A DNA stretch of 64,000 nucleotides from Trematomus loennbergii. Lineage: Eukaryota > Chordata > Actinopteri > Perciformes > Nototheniidae. Within the stretch, counting starts at the first letter, position 1, and every line of letters starts with the position of its first letter. The stretch covers positions 7,973,207 through 8,037,206 of the forward strand of contig JAAOOA010000056.1 in the NCBI GenBank assembly GCA_012861695.1, given 5' to 3'. Both the position numbers and the translations under genes were made by a program. Under the pieces are notes generated by a model, which was given only the letters and a program-made list of their open reading frames with translations, had not been told where the DNA came from and made no database searches. Of this stretch, positions 42,829 through 54,887 are shown piece by piece.

Positions 42829-42909
42829 TACACTGCCCAGCCAAAAAAAAGTAACCACTTTGATTTAACTAGGCCAGTAGGTAAGGACATTCCACTGGAT
42901 AATAACTGA
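42829..42909. mobile_element. Tc1/mariner terminal fragment
   Basis: It begins with TA (the Tc1 target) and then CACTGCCCAGCCAAAAAAAA, followed by GTAACCAC and GATTTAACTA. This closely resembles the end of fish Tc1-like elements (CACTGCCTGGCC, A-run, GTC.CCAC, GATTTAACTA). Only one end is present, with no transposase. It separates the two hAT fragments and is either a later insertion later deleted or a fragment moved with them. Confidence 0.7.
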
Positions 42910-43042
42910 AGTATAAAAGAATGCATGACTGAAGCGATGGAGACCATGTTTGAAGGCAAACAAAAAGAGGAAATAACAGGTAAAATCAAGCAAACCCCTC
43001 TCAGATTCCACAGCAACCAGAAGAACATAAATACTGGCTGGT

Positions 43043-43294
43043 GATTTGATTAATCAGCTTTGTGATGGAATAAAAAATGCACAGTGCATTTCCTTAGCTG
43101 TGGATGAGTCCACTGACACCACTGACAATGCTCAGTTGCTGGTGTTTGTGAGTTTTTATGATGAGGCAAAGGGGGAGTTTGTTGAAGATGTGTGGGCCTG
43201 ACGAACCTCAATGGACACACAAGGGGGGCAAGACATTTATAAAGCAATAATGGGAATGCTGAATGAAAGAGGGTGCAGCTGCCTTTATTCATAA
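43043..43294 (+). pseudogene. hAT transposase core fragment (GTF2IRD2/ZBED5-like)
   Basis: The frame reads DLINQLCDGIKNAQCISLAV and then DESTDTTDNAQLLVFVSFYD. 'SLAVDESTDxxDxAQLxVF' is the signature around the first catalytic Asp of the RNase H-like domain in this hAT branch. A TGA at 43199-43201 interrupts it, and the same frame resumes (TSMDTQGGQDIYKAIMGML) to a stop at 43292-43294. The upstream zinc finger and the downstream catalytic half are missing. In life the intact protein would cut and paste hAT DNA; this copy is dead. Confidence 0.75.
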
Positions 43295-43491
43295 CTGTGC
43301 AGCTCTTACACTGCGACTCTGAGGGATCAAGCACAGACACAATAACAATGAAAACTGCTGCATACAGAGACTTTTTGTTTTTGCAATCTCGTGTTAAGAA
43401 TCTTGTTGCAATTGTTAATAAACGGACCTTTGTCTTGTTGACATTTTTTTTTGGACCTTTAAGATTTGTATTTGAGTACCCTGCTGTAAAG

Positions 43492-46400
43492 GCTACATGG
43501 TACCAGCTCATTTATCCAACTCCCAGTATTGACACTGCATTATATGGTTGTTGACACTTGTAAATCCATTATATGAATGTTATTAACAGCGTCTGTGCTG
43601 GTCCATCAAAGTATGATTGACAAATTACCCGCAGTAAACCGCCAACGAGAAAGCTAACTGTGTGGGAAGATGTCCATTTAGAGTGCTGATTTATGTAAAT
43701 ATGACAGGGATGCTTTGATAGGGCTATTTCTGCCTTATCACCCATTATGCTTCCCTACAGCTCATAAAGACATATGTCACCACGTGAAAGCTTTGTAGGT
43801 CACATTCTGAAGAGACGGTGAGCGTGCTAGCTAGTCAGTTACCACTGCTGGCCTTTGCCTTCCGTGATAAATTACATTTATGAAAGGTGCAATTACCTGA
43901 TTACCTCGCTGCTCTGGCTCCCACTCACTAGCAGGATTCATCACGGCCCTATAATTTCATTCAAATTACCCATGAACCTTAGTCCATAGTGTCAACACTA
44001 AATGCCATGTGACCCTATTGAGTGTAAGTAATGTCCTCTGCGGTCAGCACAGTAGAAAGTGAAATAATAAGCTGTTCTTGAAATGAACATCAGTGGAATA
44101 GAGTGAGACAGGCAGATATTAGAGGTATAAACATGCTGGGAAGTGACATCCCTATCACTCAGGACTCAGTGGAGGATATGAAAGGTGTGGTGAAGATGCC
44201 AGTGTGTTTTGGGATTGGCATGTTGCAAGACAATAGGTCTATTTGTTCTTCCAGAAATTAATAACTAGGCTACTGACAAAAGCAAACATGATTCCAATCA
44301 AAACGTTTCAAGGCGCCTGAAAGGCTTTAATTGGAATCAAGGCTGGATTTAAGATCTTCACCGTGCCCTTATCCTCAAAAAAATAAAAAAAATAAGTGGA
44401 ATATAGAAATGTAGGCTAACTGTGTATATGTCTTTATTAGTTGCCTTACACACCTTAAACTCAAGGAGGCCTTGTGTCCCCCCCAGGTTGGGAACAACTG
44501 CCTGGGTTATTCTCACCATGAGCCTCACAGGAAGCTTGCAGATGATTTATGTCCGTTCCTCCCTTTAGCCAGACAAATTGACCTCCCCAGACCTACCAAT
44601 ACACGCGCTGCTGTATCCTCAGACCAGCTTCACCCTGAGGATTCACAAAACAAACGCACCGCTGGGCTGGTATGGGCCCTCCTATGGTCCGCCATCTCCC
44701 GCTCGGCATGGAGGCGGTACTTCTGTTTCTGCTTTCACACACCAACTCAAATAGAGCGATGGAATTTTTTTTATATAGCGCTTAAACTCTTACATGGCAC
44801 ATCAAAGGTGATCCAACTAAGTTTTCCATCTCCAGGAGGTAACTCTCCCCTCGCAACGTGAAAGTTGTAGCGAGCATGAGGTTGATTTCCTCACGCATTC
44901 ATAAATTCATTAGTCTAAACTTTTTTTCTGTGTATCAGTGACAATAAGCCTCATTAACTCCTTTTTTCCTGCTTTATATTAGCTAATTAGCTCAGGGGTG
45001 GCCACAAATTAATTACCATCTTCTACAGCCTCATGCAATTGCATTGTGTTTATTTAGTCGCTCCTATTAACTTTTAATCTTTTCCTACTCGTAAAAACAG
45101 GCAATTAACATTTTTTTATAAACAAAAATGATGCTAGCTCAGGGATAATCAGCAGCTCTGCATGATGTCGCCCTGACAAAATTACCCTGTCAGCTAATTT
45201 GACCCTCGAACTATCCTCAGTCCAAAATGGCTTGTGTGTAGTTGAAGAGCAGCGTGACAAAAGTGTGACCTTTTTGTTCTTTTCTTTTCTCTAGCACTTT
45301 TTCCCTTGCACATGAAGCAGTTTTGTTTGAAGCTGTTAGATGCCAATCACTTTATTTAGAAAATGTTGACATCCTTTCTTCCTTTTCTACGGGTGAGAGT
45401 CACAATCCAGTAAAATGACAGCAGATCATTGAGCTCAGAGAAGTCTTCAATTTCCCCTCAGTGTATTTCAATAAACCAACACAATGGCTGCTTCATTAGC
45501 CCATTGATTCATTAATGTAGCCATCATTCTTCCTCATATTCACAGAGCGCAAACACGCGATGATACAAAAGGTAACAGTAATGATAACTCCAGCCACGGT
45601 CGAATTCCTGTTAAGGCACCAGGCGGCTATCGGCTTTGATAAAGAGGCCCATTTATACGCTGTCTCCTACCACGCGGTCATCCTTCTCCATATTCCGTGT
45701 ATTGACCCGGGTTGTTCCTTTTATTATAAGCAGGTTTTTATTGAAGGATGATTACATTGAATGATGTCAAGCGAGGGGAGAAAAGATCGACCAGAATAAT
45801 GACGTTCCGGAGGGGGAGAAAGCGATGGGGATGGGCGGAGGGGTCGATGGCTGCACTTGCCCTGTCTTCTGTGCGGCCTCACAAATTGAGTCGCATCCTT
45901 GCTCATCCATTATTTAAGGCCGATCGGACTCTCTTGGCAAGTATGGATTTGATAATCATTCCCATGTCCATATTAAATATGTGACATAAATATCACAGTA
46001 GGGGCCTGTCAATAAGAGAGCAGCAGTGTGAAACTGGGGCGTAAAAGAGAAACTAATATATGGATATGAGGCAGAGAGGAGATGAGAGGCTTGTGCGGAT
46101 GTTTTCCTGCTTCTGACACAATGGGAGCTGTTACAGATATTGCAATTGTACAACGCAACTACAAGTCATTCTGCACCTAGAAGCAGGGCATGCTTATGAA
46201 CACCTGCATTCAGTTTTTCCTTGCACATAAAAAAAACCTCTAAAAAGGTATTGCAAAAATAAGCTCTTACAGTGATTTAACTCATTTTATCCATTGTAGT
46301 TAATGGGTCAATACATTACATGTTACTTACAACATGCCCTGTAATACTATGATATTCACGTCAGTCTATTCCTGAAATGTTCCGAAACATTTCCTACATG

Positions 46401-48600
46401 GGTTTGTGTAGATGGTCAATTATGTACTGTTGTCTAAAATGACAGAAGCATTACGTAAGTACCTATAGAGTTGTATGTCTCACAAAAGGCGCTTTCACTT
46501 CAGTGGGAAAACCAATCACAAGACTCTGCTTATGACGTATCTGAATCCATGACCTCTTTATGGTTTAGCCAATGCCTTGGCCTCGCAAACTTTTTGAACA
46601 TTAAATACATCTCAAGAAAATGAATAAAAACAGTCCTCAACCGCCATGTTTCTGCAAATAATAAGAGACATATTCTGCAATGTACATCCAGCCCTTCCAA
46701 CAACATGCCATAGTATGTGTCAAAAGGAACAAGACGGAAATGTCCCTGAATGTATTGCATGTTTGAAAAGTCAACATCTTGGGACCTTAAAGGTTATCCC
46801 TGTCATTTAAACATAAGGTTGTTTTTTGTAATTTTGCCAAAAGTGCACTTTTCCTGCCCTTTCATTTGGCTTTTGCCTGTTTACAGGTCTTTAAGTATGT
46901 TGTTTTTATTTTACGTATTTGCTCCTCTAGTTAAGCATTCCCATTAATCATCAAAAAATGTTTTTGTTTGTGTATAGGTACAATACCAGAATGTGCTTCG
47001 GAGTACAACATCAATCGACAACAAGAGCAACAAAACATTTATTCATATGAAAATGTGTCTGTGTGGGCAAAGGAGCATGCAGTGTGCGAGCGGAAAAAGA
47101 GGGTGTCAGGTTGTAAGTCACCACATAAATAAGGTGGCGAGAGGGCTGATAACAAGAACCAGCATCTGCCAGGCAGGCAGGCAGGCAGTATGTCTCCTCT
47201 CTCCACGGTGGACTCTTTGTCTCCCGTGATTTTCTCCAGCTGCTGGCCATGAATACTGGCCTATGCACTCTAGATTAAAGAACAACACATGTTTCTCTGC
47301 AGGCTAGGCTGTATATCATCCCCTGATAACACAATGACAAACGCTCCTACATATTGTCCCGGAGCAAAGACGGAATGTGGACAAAACGTTGTTTGGAAAT
47401 GAGATATCGGTTACTCAGCAGTTAGACTTACTCTCCAAAGCGCCGTCTTGTTACATTTATGTTGATATCAATATTCTATCTGAAGTGTGCCATTATTTTC
47501 ATCTTATCATATCATCATTTTGCATGTCTGTCCAGCTTACACTTCTAACTCAAACCTACTTGGGTTGCTACCACAAAAAGGTGTCCACATTTTTCTCTAA
47601 CCACTTTTCTTCAGCATCGGCAGACAAGAACAAAACTTTCTCTGGTTTTATGACAAGATCAAACAACTCTTCCATTTACCTGCTCCCAATTGGTCGTCAT
47701 GGTTGACCCACACCCGTTGGTTTATATGTGTCTTGATACAAAGCATATTGCATTTTACAAGTGTCTTAGCTTAGCCAGTCTCTTGGTTGGGATTTGTTTT
47801 CCTCAAATGTAAAGTAGACATGATGACAGTAAGGGTGAAGTGAAGTCTTAGCTTTTGCAAGGCTCCCTCTTTTGTGCTTACATTAGACCTCTTGAGGATG
47901 ACAGTGATTCAGTGCTGCTCAGTGAACAGGATGCTCCGTCATCCCTTTCTGTCTGGGTGGCCCTGTGTGTTGTTTTCCCACCTTTAAACGGGGAGGAAGT
48001 AACCCATTGTCATGTTAAAGCTGCAAAAGGTCAGTTTTGGTATTTTCCTAGGTGAAGTTAGCATCAATGACTTGACACAGCTTGTTTAACCTTTAAGAAA
48101 GGTAATATCATACAATTTACCTCAACCTATAAACTTAAATTAGGGTTAGGTTTATCTTGTGAACCCTTTACCCAACAAGAAGTGAGAAAGAAATCAAGAA
48201 ATATTTTCATCATCCTAATGCTTTCACATTAAAATGAACATCTAGATATTGTAACACGTTCAACCATGGACATCCATTGTTTCCATTGGGGGCCTCCAAT
48301 GTTGAACTTTTTTTTCTTTGTTTATTTTTGTCAAATGATGTCATTCTGTAAAGCCCACAGTCATTTCTCAATTATGAAGCTGGAAACTATCACTGTTAGG
48401 ACATTTATTTACCCTTGCAGCGGACACGTCTATTCTCCACTTTATTTGTCTTTGCAGTAGTACGTGGCATAAAAATGCATTCAACAACATTTTTCTCTCC
48501 CTGCCAATACACATTACAGAGATATATCAGTCTTGTTAATTCATAAAACACACATCTGAGCACACAACATTTGCTTCAGTTAAGTTGGTGAGCTCCAGTG
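43492..48600. other. Unique-looking non-coding DNA
   Basis: No host gene recognised. The minus-strand frame at 43050-43511 is antisense to the hAT remnant. 43690-44020 and 45545-45985 have high-complexity texture; the latter is listed separately. 44470-44870 holds a 129-codon plus-strand frame with no domain. 47167-47190 has a short CAGG tandem. Confidence 0.4.
45545..45985. promoter_or_regulatory. Candidate conserved regulatory island
   Basis: About 440 bp of balanced, CpG-containing sequence in AT-rich surroundings, with GATAA, TTTATTATAAGC, TGATTACATT and CCATTATTTAA words and no coding features. Texture only; conservation untested. Confidence 0.25.
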
Positions 48601-51600
48601 TGACAAGCTACAGATGGCTTGTGTTTCATCTGTTTTGCATTCAATCATGACAGGAGCAAGAGCTGATCTTTATATCATGACAATTTATGTCATGTCTCTT
48701 TGTTAGTCGGAACAGAAGGCATTCTGCCCCTTAACATTGCAGCGACTTCCTTGTACTGTATTACATGCCTGATCAACATTTAAAGATTATGCATTTGATT
48801 AGAGTAATTTGCCTCGACTAGCGTTCATTCTTCACGTCAAGCTCTGCAGCTTTGTCAACTTACATATTTACTGAAGGAGTAAAACATCTATAGTTGTTTT
48901 GCCATGGAAACACAGAGCAATGCTGTCCTACATGTATTTATACTACCATTATCACATAGAATATTAAGAGTAATATTGTTGTTCTGAAATGAAAAGCGTA
49001 ATAGTTTTAGACTGAAATTTCCACATGAAAAGAAAACAGACGATTCTCTTCAGAAAGCCACATCCTTTGTTTTAATGAGAGTACCCACTGTCACTGTTGC
49101 ATCAGGATAGAGGTAAGTATCAGTGGAGCAGGGAAAACAAATTCAATAATAATTAACTTGGGTCATCTACTCATCTGATATGGCTCATAAACCTTGGAGA
49201 AAATTTCCCCCAGAACTTTTGCAAAGCCTTTAAATTCCCTGCATGCCTGCAAGAGATGTTTTGCACAAACCAAGCTCCATGTTTTCAGCCAACTTTGTCG
49301 ACGCCACAATCTGCGATACATAATATCTTACTCTTCTGAATGCATACAAGCGGATCTCAATAATGTAACCCTTATGATCTGATGTTTGATCTACCAGAGA
49401 CCCGGACCTTCTTTGATAGCTGCAGAAATATACTTAGCATTGTTTTTGTCCCATTAATTAATCTTTCACATTTTATAGACTTGTCTATCACATGTTTTTG
49501 AACTATGCTCATTACCTTCGTCTGTGCTAGCAACAGCTGATATATACTTGCTATGCTAACTAGTTTGCGGAGTAGCAAGCAGATATCCGAGTCAAGACTT
49601 CCTCTTCAGTGAGCCGGTAATTGTTCAATTAGCAAATTGAGACGCGAGAATCGAGTTGGAGTTGAGAAGTGAAGTCTATTGGATTGTTTCATGTTTTTAA
49701 GCAAATAAATATTTTTAAATGTAAAAGGCAATTAAACGATATATCGTGGTCAGACAATGGCTGATGGGTTCCCAGGATGCATTCTAGCAAATGCGTTCTT
49801 TTTTGCCGAAAGGACGGTTTACCTACAAGCAACCAAAGACCTACAGTATGGAGATGGATTTGTCTCAATGCTATTTGAGATAACAGGTCATGAATGTGTG
49901 TGCTGATGTCTAATTTGAGGTTTACTAATCTACCTACAGAAAGGCAACTCAAACGAAATTGGTCAAAACTACTCGGATCACAGACGAAACCAGAACCAAA
50001 ATCATTCATAATATGTAGATATCTCTGATAAGGTCCCAGAAATTCAAGCTTTAAAATATGGTTTTATACAATTAATGTAGGTGTTGACAGTGTTTTGACA
50101 GAGCACTACTCCTGGCAAATTCCAAAAAGGTCTATTTGTATTTCCGTTATATACAGTAATACATATACGTGTTATAGAAGTGTATCCATAAGAGTAGAAG
50201 GAAAGTTGACTCCAGAAGTAATTAATGTCACTTTGTCGATACTATAATGCATATTTACCTGTCCATGGATGACTTTTAAACCATCAAGGAATGAAAACCT
50301 GTATTATAGGATTGTCTGACCAATGAGGAAATTAAGCTAATCTCTGCAAAACATGGGGTACAGAATACAGGTTTTGCACATTCACAAAACCAAGAACTTT
50401 TTGGACATTCATATAACAAAAAAACTTGAATGTGTTTTGCCATGATACAATGTAATTCTTGGTATGTAACATAGAACAAAAAACAGCAGAGAGAGGTGAA
50501 GAGAGTTAAGTGTTTCTCTCCGGTCACTCTAGCTACATTTGGCGCTTGAAAACCACTTTCTCCTCTTTACATTTCTTCCACTATCTTTTACACTCCCCAG
50601 ACAAAGTGTGGCCCCCTTCAGTGTGCCGGCTCTGTTGTTGTGTGTCGTATGAGCTGCTCTCTATGCCGGCTGTCAGCTGGCTGTAGAGCTAATATCAGGG
50701 CTGCCTCTCCGGCTGGCAGACCCAATCAGACTCTGGAAGCTGGGCTGATTGGACTGACATACTCCATCAAACCCAGCATCAAAGCGCCTCTGACCATACA
50801 CTGGGGTCTTACTGATTCGGACATCACGGAGTAGGCCGCTGCAGGCTTTTTAAAACAATCCTAATATAGATCACAGAGGTTTCTTTTCTCTCTGCCTCTC
50901 CCTGTAGAATTTCAGGAGTTTTAGATGCAATTTTTAGAGGAAGTCTCAGGTTATGTTTGCAGTGAAACGTGCACTTTTGTTGCAGAAAATGTATTATAAA
51001 GGTTTGAATTATATCCTTTTGTGTCTCTGTAATAGGGTTAGGGTTTGTAGTCTTGTGTACCGTGTTGTATTTAATATCAAAGCATCTGGCATCAAGACTG
51101 TTCCGCTTTGAACTGCTTTTAATCCGAGCATACCACACTTCCCAAATAAAACTGTGACGAGTTTGGCATAATTAAGTATTTCATATAATTGGCTTGACTT
51201 TAATCATCTTTAATCACCCAAATATATTCTAAAATTGAAATGTTTATGAGAACACTGGATTTTTGTGGGAATGGTCCCAACCCAGGAAGCCTTGGACAAA
51301 CATGTTGAACCTTCTAATTATCGAGTAAAGTTAAGGAAGTACACTCGGCATATGTGTGTGAGTGCTTCATTCACTTCCAACTGGAAGGAGAGGATAAAAT
51401 GTTGTGTGAATTTGTCAGACGGTGCACAGGGAGCTTTACTATGCCAACAACATTGTGAGTGTCTTTTCGGAAACAACTTAAAAGGCTCTCCCAATCATCA
51501 GAAGGCCTTGCTGCTTCTTTTCCAAATTCCTAATAAGAATGGCTTTGTTGGAAAAATAAAATGTTAGTGCTGAAAAGCTGCCTATTACCGACACCTTAAT

Positions 51601-51640
51601 GGAGCATTTGTAAATGATTTAATCGCCTGACGAGCAATGG
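48601..51640. other. Unique-looking non-coding DNA
   Basis: No gene or bounded transposon. 50630-50840 is a GC-richer patch with repeated GGCTG/CTGGC words and no credible protein. The rest is ordinary AT-rich sequence. Confidence 0.45.
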
Positions 51641-51689
51641 TGCCAATCATACACTGTCCTCTTCAAGGCTGAAGAGGTATGCCAATCAT
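51641..51689. repeat. Direct repeat flanking a palindrome
   Basis: TGCCAATCAT occurs at 51641-51650 and again at 51680-51689. Between them lies an inverted repeat, CCTCTTCA (51658-51665) and TGAAGAGG (51670-51677), around AGGC. TGCCAA is an NF-I half site and CCAAT an NF-Y core, so a compact binding cluster is possible; that is inference. Confidence 0.7.
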
Positions 51690-52041
51690 CGCGCCATTGT
51701 TTCCAAAATGACAACATTATGGATTAAAATGCACAAGTGCTGCTTAGACAACGTTTACCTCCGACTCCGCATCCGTTGCGTGGCAATTTAAAACCTGGGG
51801 GGTCCGACTCTGAAAATGGTGGCGAGAAGCGTTGGGTCCGCTTTACAGAGCTGGAGCCTAGAAACGCATCACACTGTCCTCTGCCACCACAGGGGGGGAT
51901 GTCAGCACCACTAACCCCCGACAACATGACACCCACAGACACATGTAATTAGTCTTTATGCCATATTCAACAATAAGGTTTGACAGTCAATGCAAGGGTG
52001 TTCATTGACTGGCATTGTCTAGTGGAGCAGAGGCAGATGGG

Positions 52042-52047
<6 letters not shown>

Positions 52048-52077
<30 letters not shown>
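52048..52077 (+). repeat. (AAT)10 microsatellite
   Basis: About ten uninterrupted TAA/AAT triplets following a short TA run. Confidence 0.95.
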
Positions 52078-52679
52078 GCTACAATGGTGCTTAATGGTAC
52101 AATAGGCACAACAACATCATTACACAAATGGAAACCTGTAAAAATACACTTAAGGAAGTTATTTAAAAGATGACCCACTGATTGCAATGAAGGAATTATC
52201 TTTTTTTATATTAATCCCAGATAAAAAGGTGCCATGATGACCTGCTGCATTGCTTTTTTCTCTGTTTACTCAAAGTACGTGTGGAACTGAAAGGGGCCAA
52301 GAACGCAATTATATTTTTCATTCCTCCTAGTGGCAATGGATCCACTGAAGGCGGGGTTGAATTAATGATACATTTATTCATTATCATTTTAATATAGCCA
52401 CAGTGCACAATCAGCTGCAATACAATGTGAGACAGAGCCAGGAAAACAAATTAACGGAAAGCCTAAGGAATATTTTTTACCCTCTATTCTGCATCCTCGT
52501 GGCATATGGCTACCTATTTGCGACAAGAGTTCATTTGCAGATATATAAAGAAATCAGCGGGGACAAATCAAATTATGTAATAAAACTCAACCGAGAAGAA
52601 ATATTGCCAGCGAAACATATGGCACTGTCAAAAATTATCACTTGAGATGCTAAACACAAAATACTGGCAAGTACAATTT

Positions 52680-52960
52680 CAACACGTTCCATCCTAAATG
52701 AATTAATTCACTTCATTATAGAGCAGAAAGGTAGGAGTTATAATCGCCTCGATTAGAGCGACGCCATAAAGCGAAGATAATGTATATGTAATTTCTTTTA
52801 ATTTAGCTGCCATCTGTTTGTTGCAATTGAACGCACTGTAATATTTAGCTTTTCATTAGTTTGTTTTTCTCGCAGCGAGACAGATCATTGTGTATGAGCA
52901 TAAGACTGTTTGAGTACAATAGAGCCAGGATGACTGATTCCGTTTGATAATGGAGTGTAA
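52680..52960. promoter_or_regulatory. Candidate conserved regulatory island
   Basis: Contains GAATTAATTCACTTC, a CGATTAGAGCGACGCCATAAA stretch (homeodomain TTA and HOX/CDX-like CATAAA words), AATTTAGCTGCCATCTGTTTG with an E-box (CATCTG), and ATTTAGCTTTTCATTAG. No coding potential. Suggestive texture only. Confidence 0.28.
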
Positions 52961-53024
52961 GTGCTCTATTCATAATGAACAACTACTTTAAAAAGTATAG
53001 TGTGAGGATGCTTTTCACAAGAGA

Positions 53025-53316
53025 AGAAAGCTATCAGACATTTTAAGGTAATCGACATGTAAGTCATCCATGCCCAGTAAAGATATAAGGAAAAACAGTT
53101 ACTGTATACAGCCGCAATAATACCACAGAAGGCCTTTCATCTGGTTTGAGTACTTAAACCTAGAGAAAGCAGAAAGCTATCAGACATTTTTAATTAGTTT
53201 ACATACTTTCTGTTACTTATCCATGCCCAGTAAAGGTATATAAAGGGAAAACAGTTACTGTATTCTGCGGAATAAATACCACAGAACGCCTTTCATTTGG
53301 TTCGACTACTAAAAGT
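53025..53316 (+). repeat. Two-copy tandem duplication, period 146 bp
   Basis: Unit 1 (53025-53170) and unit 2 (53171-53316) share, in order, AGAAAGCTATCAGACATTTT, ATCCATGCCCAGTAAAG, AAAACAGTTACTGTAT, ATACCACAGAA and GCCTTTCAT(C/T)TGGTT. They differ by substitutions and small indels, so the duplication is old, yet several blocks are unchanged. Confidence 0.9.
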
Positions 53317-54457
53317 CTCTCAATAGTTCTCCAGAAGCCTCTCAAGCATATGTCTCCTCATCTGCTTATCTTGGCAAACACTTGGCTTTGGAGGAGAGTA
53401 GACTCCTCTCCCTGATGGCCTCGCAAGGCCCCACCGCCTGGCTCGGCTGCTTCACACAGAGCGAGCGCTTTCCCCCAACATGCCATATGGGAGCCATAGC
53501 GCTTTTCTTTATCATCTCTTCTTTTATGCCTACTGGTTGTGTGGCTGCCTTTTGTTGTTCAGGAATAATCAAATGTTGATAGCATAGTTCAAATGGACCA
53601 TTAAGTATGTGAGAATGCTCTATGGAGATGGAGCAGATAAGGGACCAGGAGCCAGGCAGTCTGCCACGTTCAATAGCCAGCCTAGTGGTGGTGCTAATTT
53701 GATTATAATATAGTCATCTCCGAAGATTAGAGCTATTCAATTAAATATTCTAATTAACCTGAAGTATTAGGCAAATGATGCTAATTACAAATATCCTCAA
53801 GAGAGCCGGCTGGATGAAAGGCTCAGCTCGCGAGTGATACTTCAGACCACTGTCTCGTAACAAGATGTCCTATATCATAGACCCGGCGAATATTAAATTC
53901 CTGGCTAATTTGCCTCAGCCCCATTTGTTTAATGGCATTTGCATTTTGTTTGAAATTGTAATAAACATGTGTACCCGGCTCTTAACTTCACAGAGAAAGT
54001 GCACTCTTGGGGTAGCTTAGTATTTCTGTTTACACAGCTCCCCGGAACATTTTCTCTCTCTCGCTCACACATGCACACATAAACAAACACACACAAAGCC
54101 TGGCCCATTAAACTCAAAGTGCCTGTACTGACTGCAACGTAGCAGCATTATTTCCAGGTCCGTGCACAACATGAGATCAATTTTTCAAAAGAGGGTGTAT
54201 CTAATAATTAGGAATGTATTGATGTATTGAAATGGGTGTGTATACAAATATTTTTAATTATCTTCATTAGCATAAGCCGTTGAGGCCATAAAAAGTATGT
54301 GTGTTACCATATGACAAAACTGCGTTCTCAATTACAATTCAGTTCTAAACACAAGGTAAACGTTGTTAATTGGAAAGAAACTAGCATACTTGATTATATT
54401 TAATAAAAGATCCATGTTTGGGTTAAAATGTTTATGTTTGATACACAAAGTATTATG
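53317..54457. other. Unique-looking non-coding DNA
   Basis: No gene recognised. 53600-53960 is listed as a candidate regulatory island. Short CA-rich sequence lies at 54065-54095. Confidence 0.45.
53600..53960. promoter_or_regulatory. Candidate conserved regulatory island
   Basis: Two exact TAATTA homeodomain cores (53751-53756 and 53782-53787), with further ATTA words and an ATGATGCTAAT segment, lie in a high-complexity island ending near GGCATTTGCATTTTG, which carries an octamer-like ATTTGCAT. No coding features. Inference from motif density. Confidence 0.3.
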
Positions 54458-54887
54458 TTAAAGGAGCATTTAATGCACATTTTCAGGCTCATATTTGTAT
54501 TCAAATGCTGCTTTATTTTTCTCATTGTGCCCTTTTCATCCTCTGCCAGTCGGCTCTGGTTGTTTAGCTGGCCGGCTCTGTTGTGATTGGTCAACCACTT
54601 AGAGATGTCCCGCCCCTTAGCCTATGAGGTACATTGTGTTGGAGGGCTAGCCAATAGAAGCGTGAGTGCTACATTGTGATGTCACTATGTTACGGAGGCA
54701 AACAAAGGAGTCCAATGGAGGTGCTTCAGGCAGAGGGGGGGGGAAAGAAACTCCTTCTGGAGGAAACTTAAGGATTTTAGCCTTTGCAGACCATTTACAT
54801 GCACAAAAACCTATAAAACAAAATACAGGAAAGGGAGAACCCCCAAAAAAGCAAATTAACATATCACGATGTTGACCTCTTTGTTTC
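54458..54887 (-). mobile_element. TTAA-type (piggyBac-like) MITE, family copy 3
   Basis: Left edge TTAA at 54458-54461, then AAGGAGCATTTAATGCACATTTTCAGG, matching the inverted right end of the copy at 31829 (TTAAAGG...TTATGCTCATTTTCAGG). Read on the minus strand, the body gives the same block order as that copy: CCCTTTCCTGTATTTTG, AAATGGTCTGCAAAGG, GGAGTTTCTTTCCC, CTCCTTTGTTTGCCTCCG, ACATAGTGACATCACAATGT. The right boundary is uncertain: a TTAA at 54856-54859 is probably internal, and the alignment suggests an end near 54887 with a mutated target. Confidence 0.8.

Larger units (their letters stand above)
41851..43483 (+). mobile_element. Composite hAT element with perfect target duplication
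   Basis: A perfect 8-bp direct repeat, ctgtaaag, flanks the block (41843-41850 and 43484-43491). Ends read inward are CAGAAATCCTCAAAGTC and CAGGGTACTCAAATAC, weak inverted repeats of the hAT type (CAG...CTCAAA). Inside are two hAT transposase fragments on the plus strand (42547-42690 and 43043-43294) and a Tc1/mariner end (42829-42909). The C-terminal fragment lies before the core fragment, so the interior is rearranged or holds a nested second hAT. 42255-42325 has inverted GGGGTGGCA/TGCCACCCC words that may mark an end of a nested element. Confidence 0.75.
51690..53024. other. Unique-looking non-coding DNA
   Basis: Holds an (AAT)n microsatellite at 52048-52077 and a possible regulatory island at 52680-52960. 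No gene recognised. Confidence 0.45.

Noticed and set aside
43050..43511. 153-codon minus-strand frame
   Set aside because: It is the antisense shadow of the hAT core fragment and runs past the element end.
54856..54859. TTAA as the right edge of the MITE copy at 54458
   Set aside because: The inverted end of the related copy at 31829 aligns about 28 bp further right, so this TTAA is probably internal.
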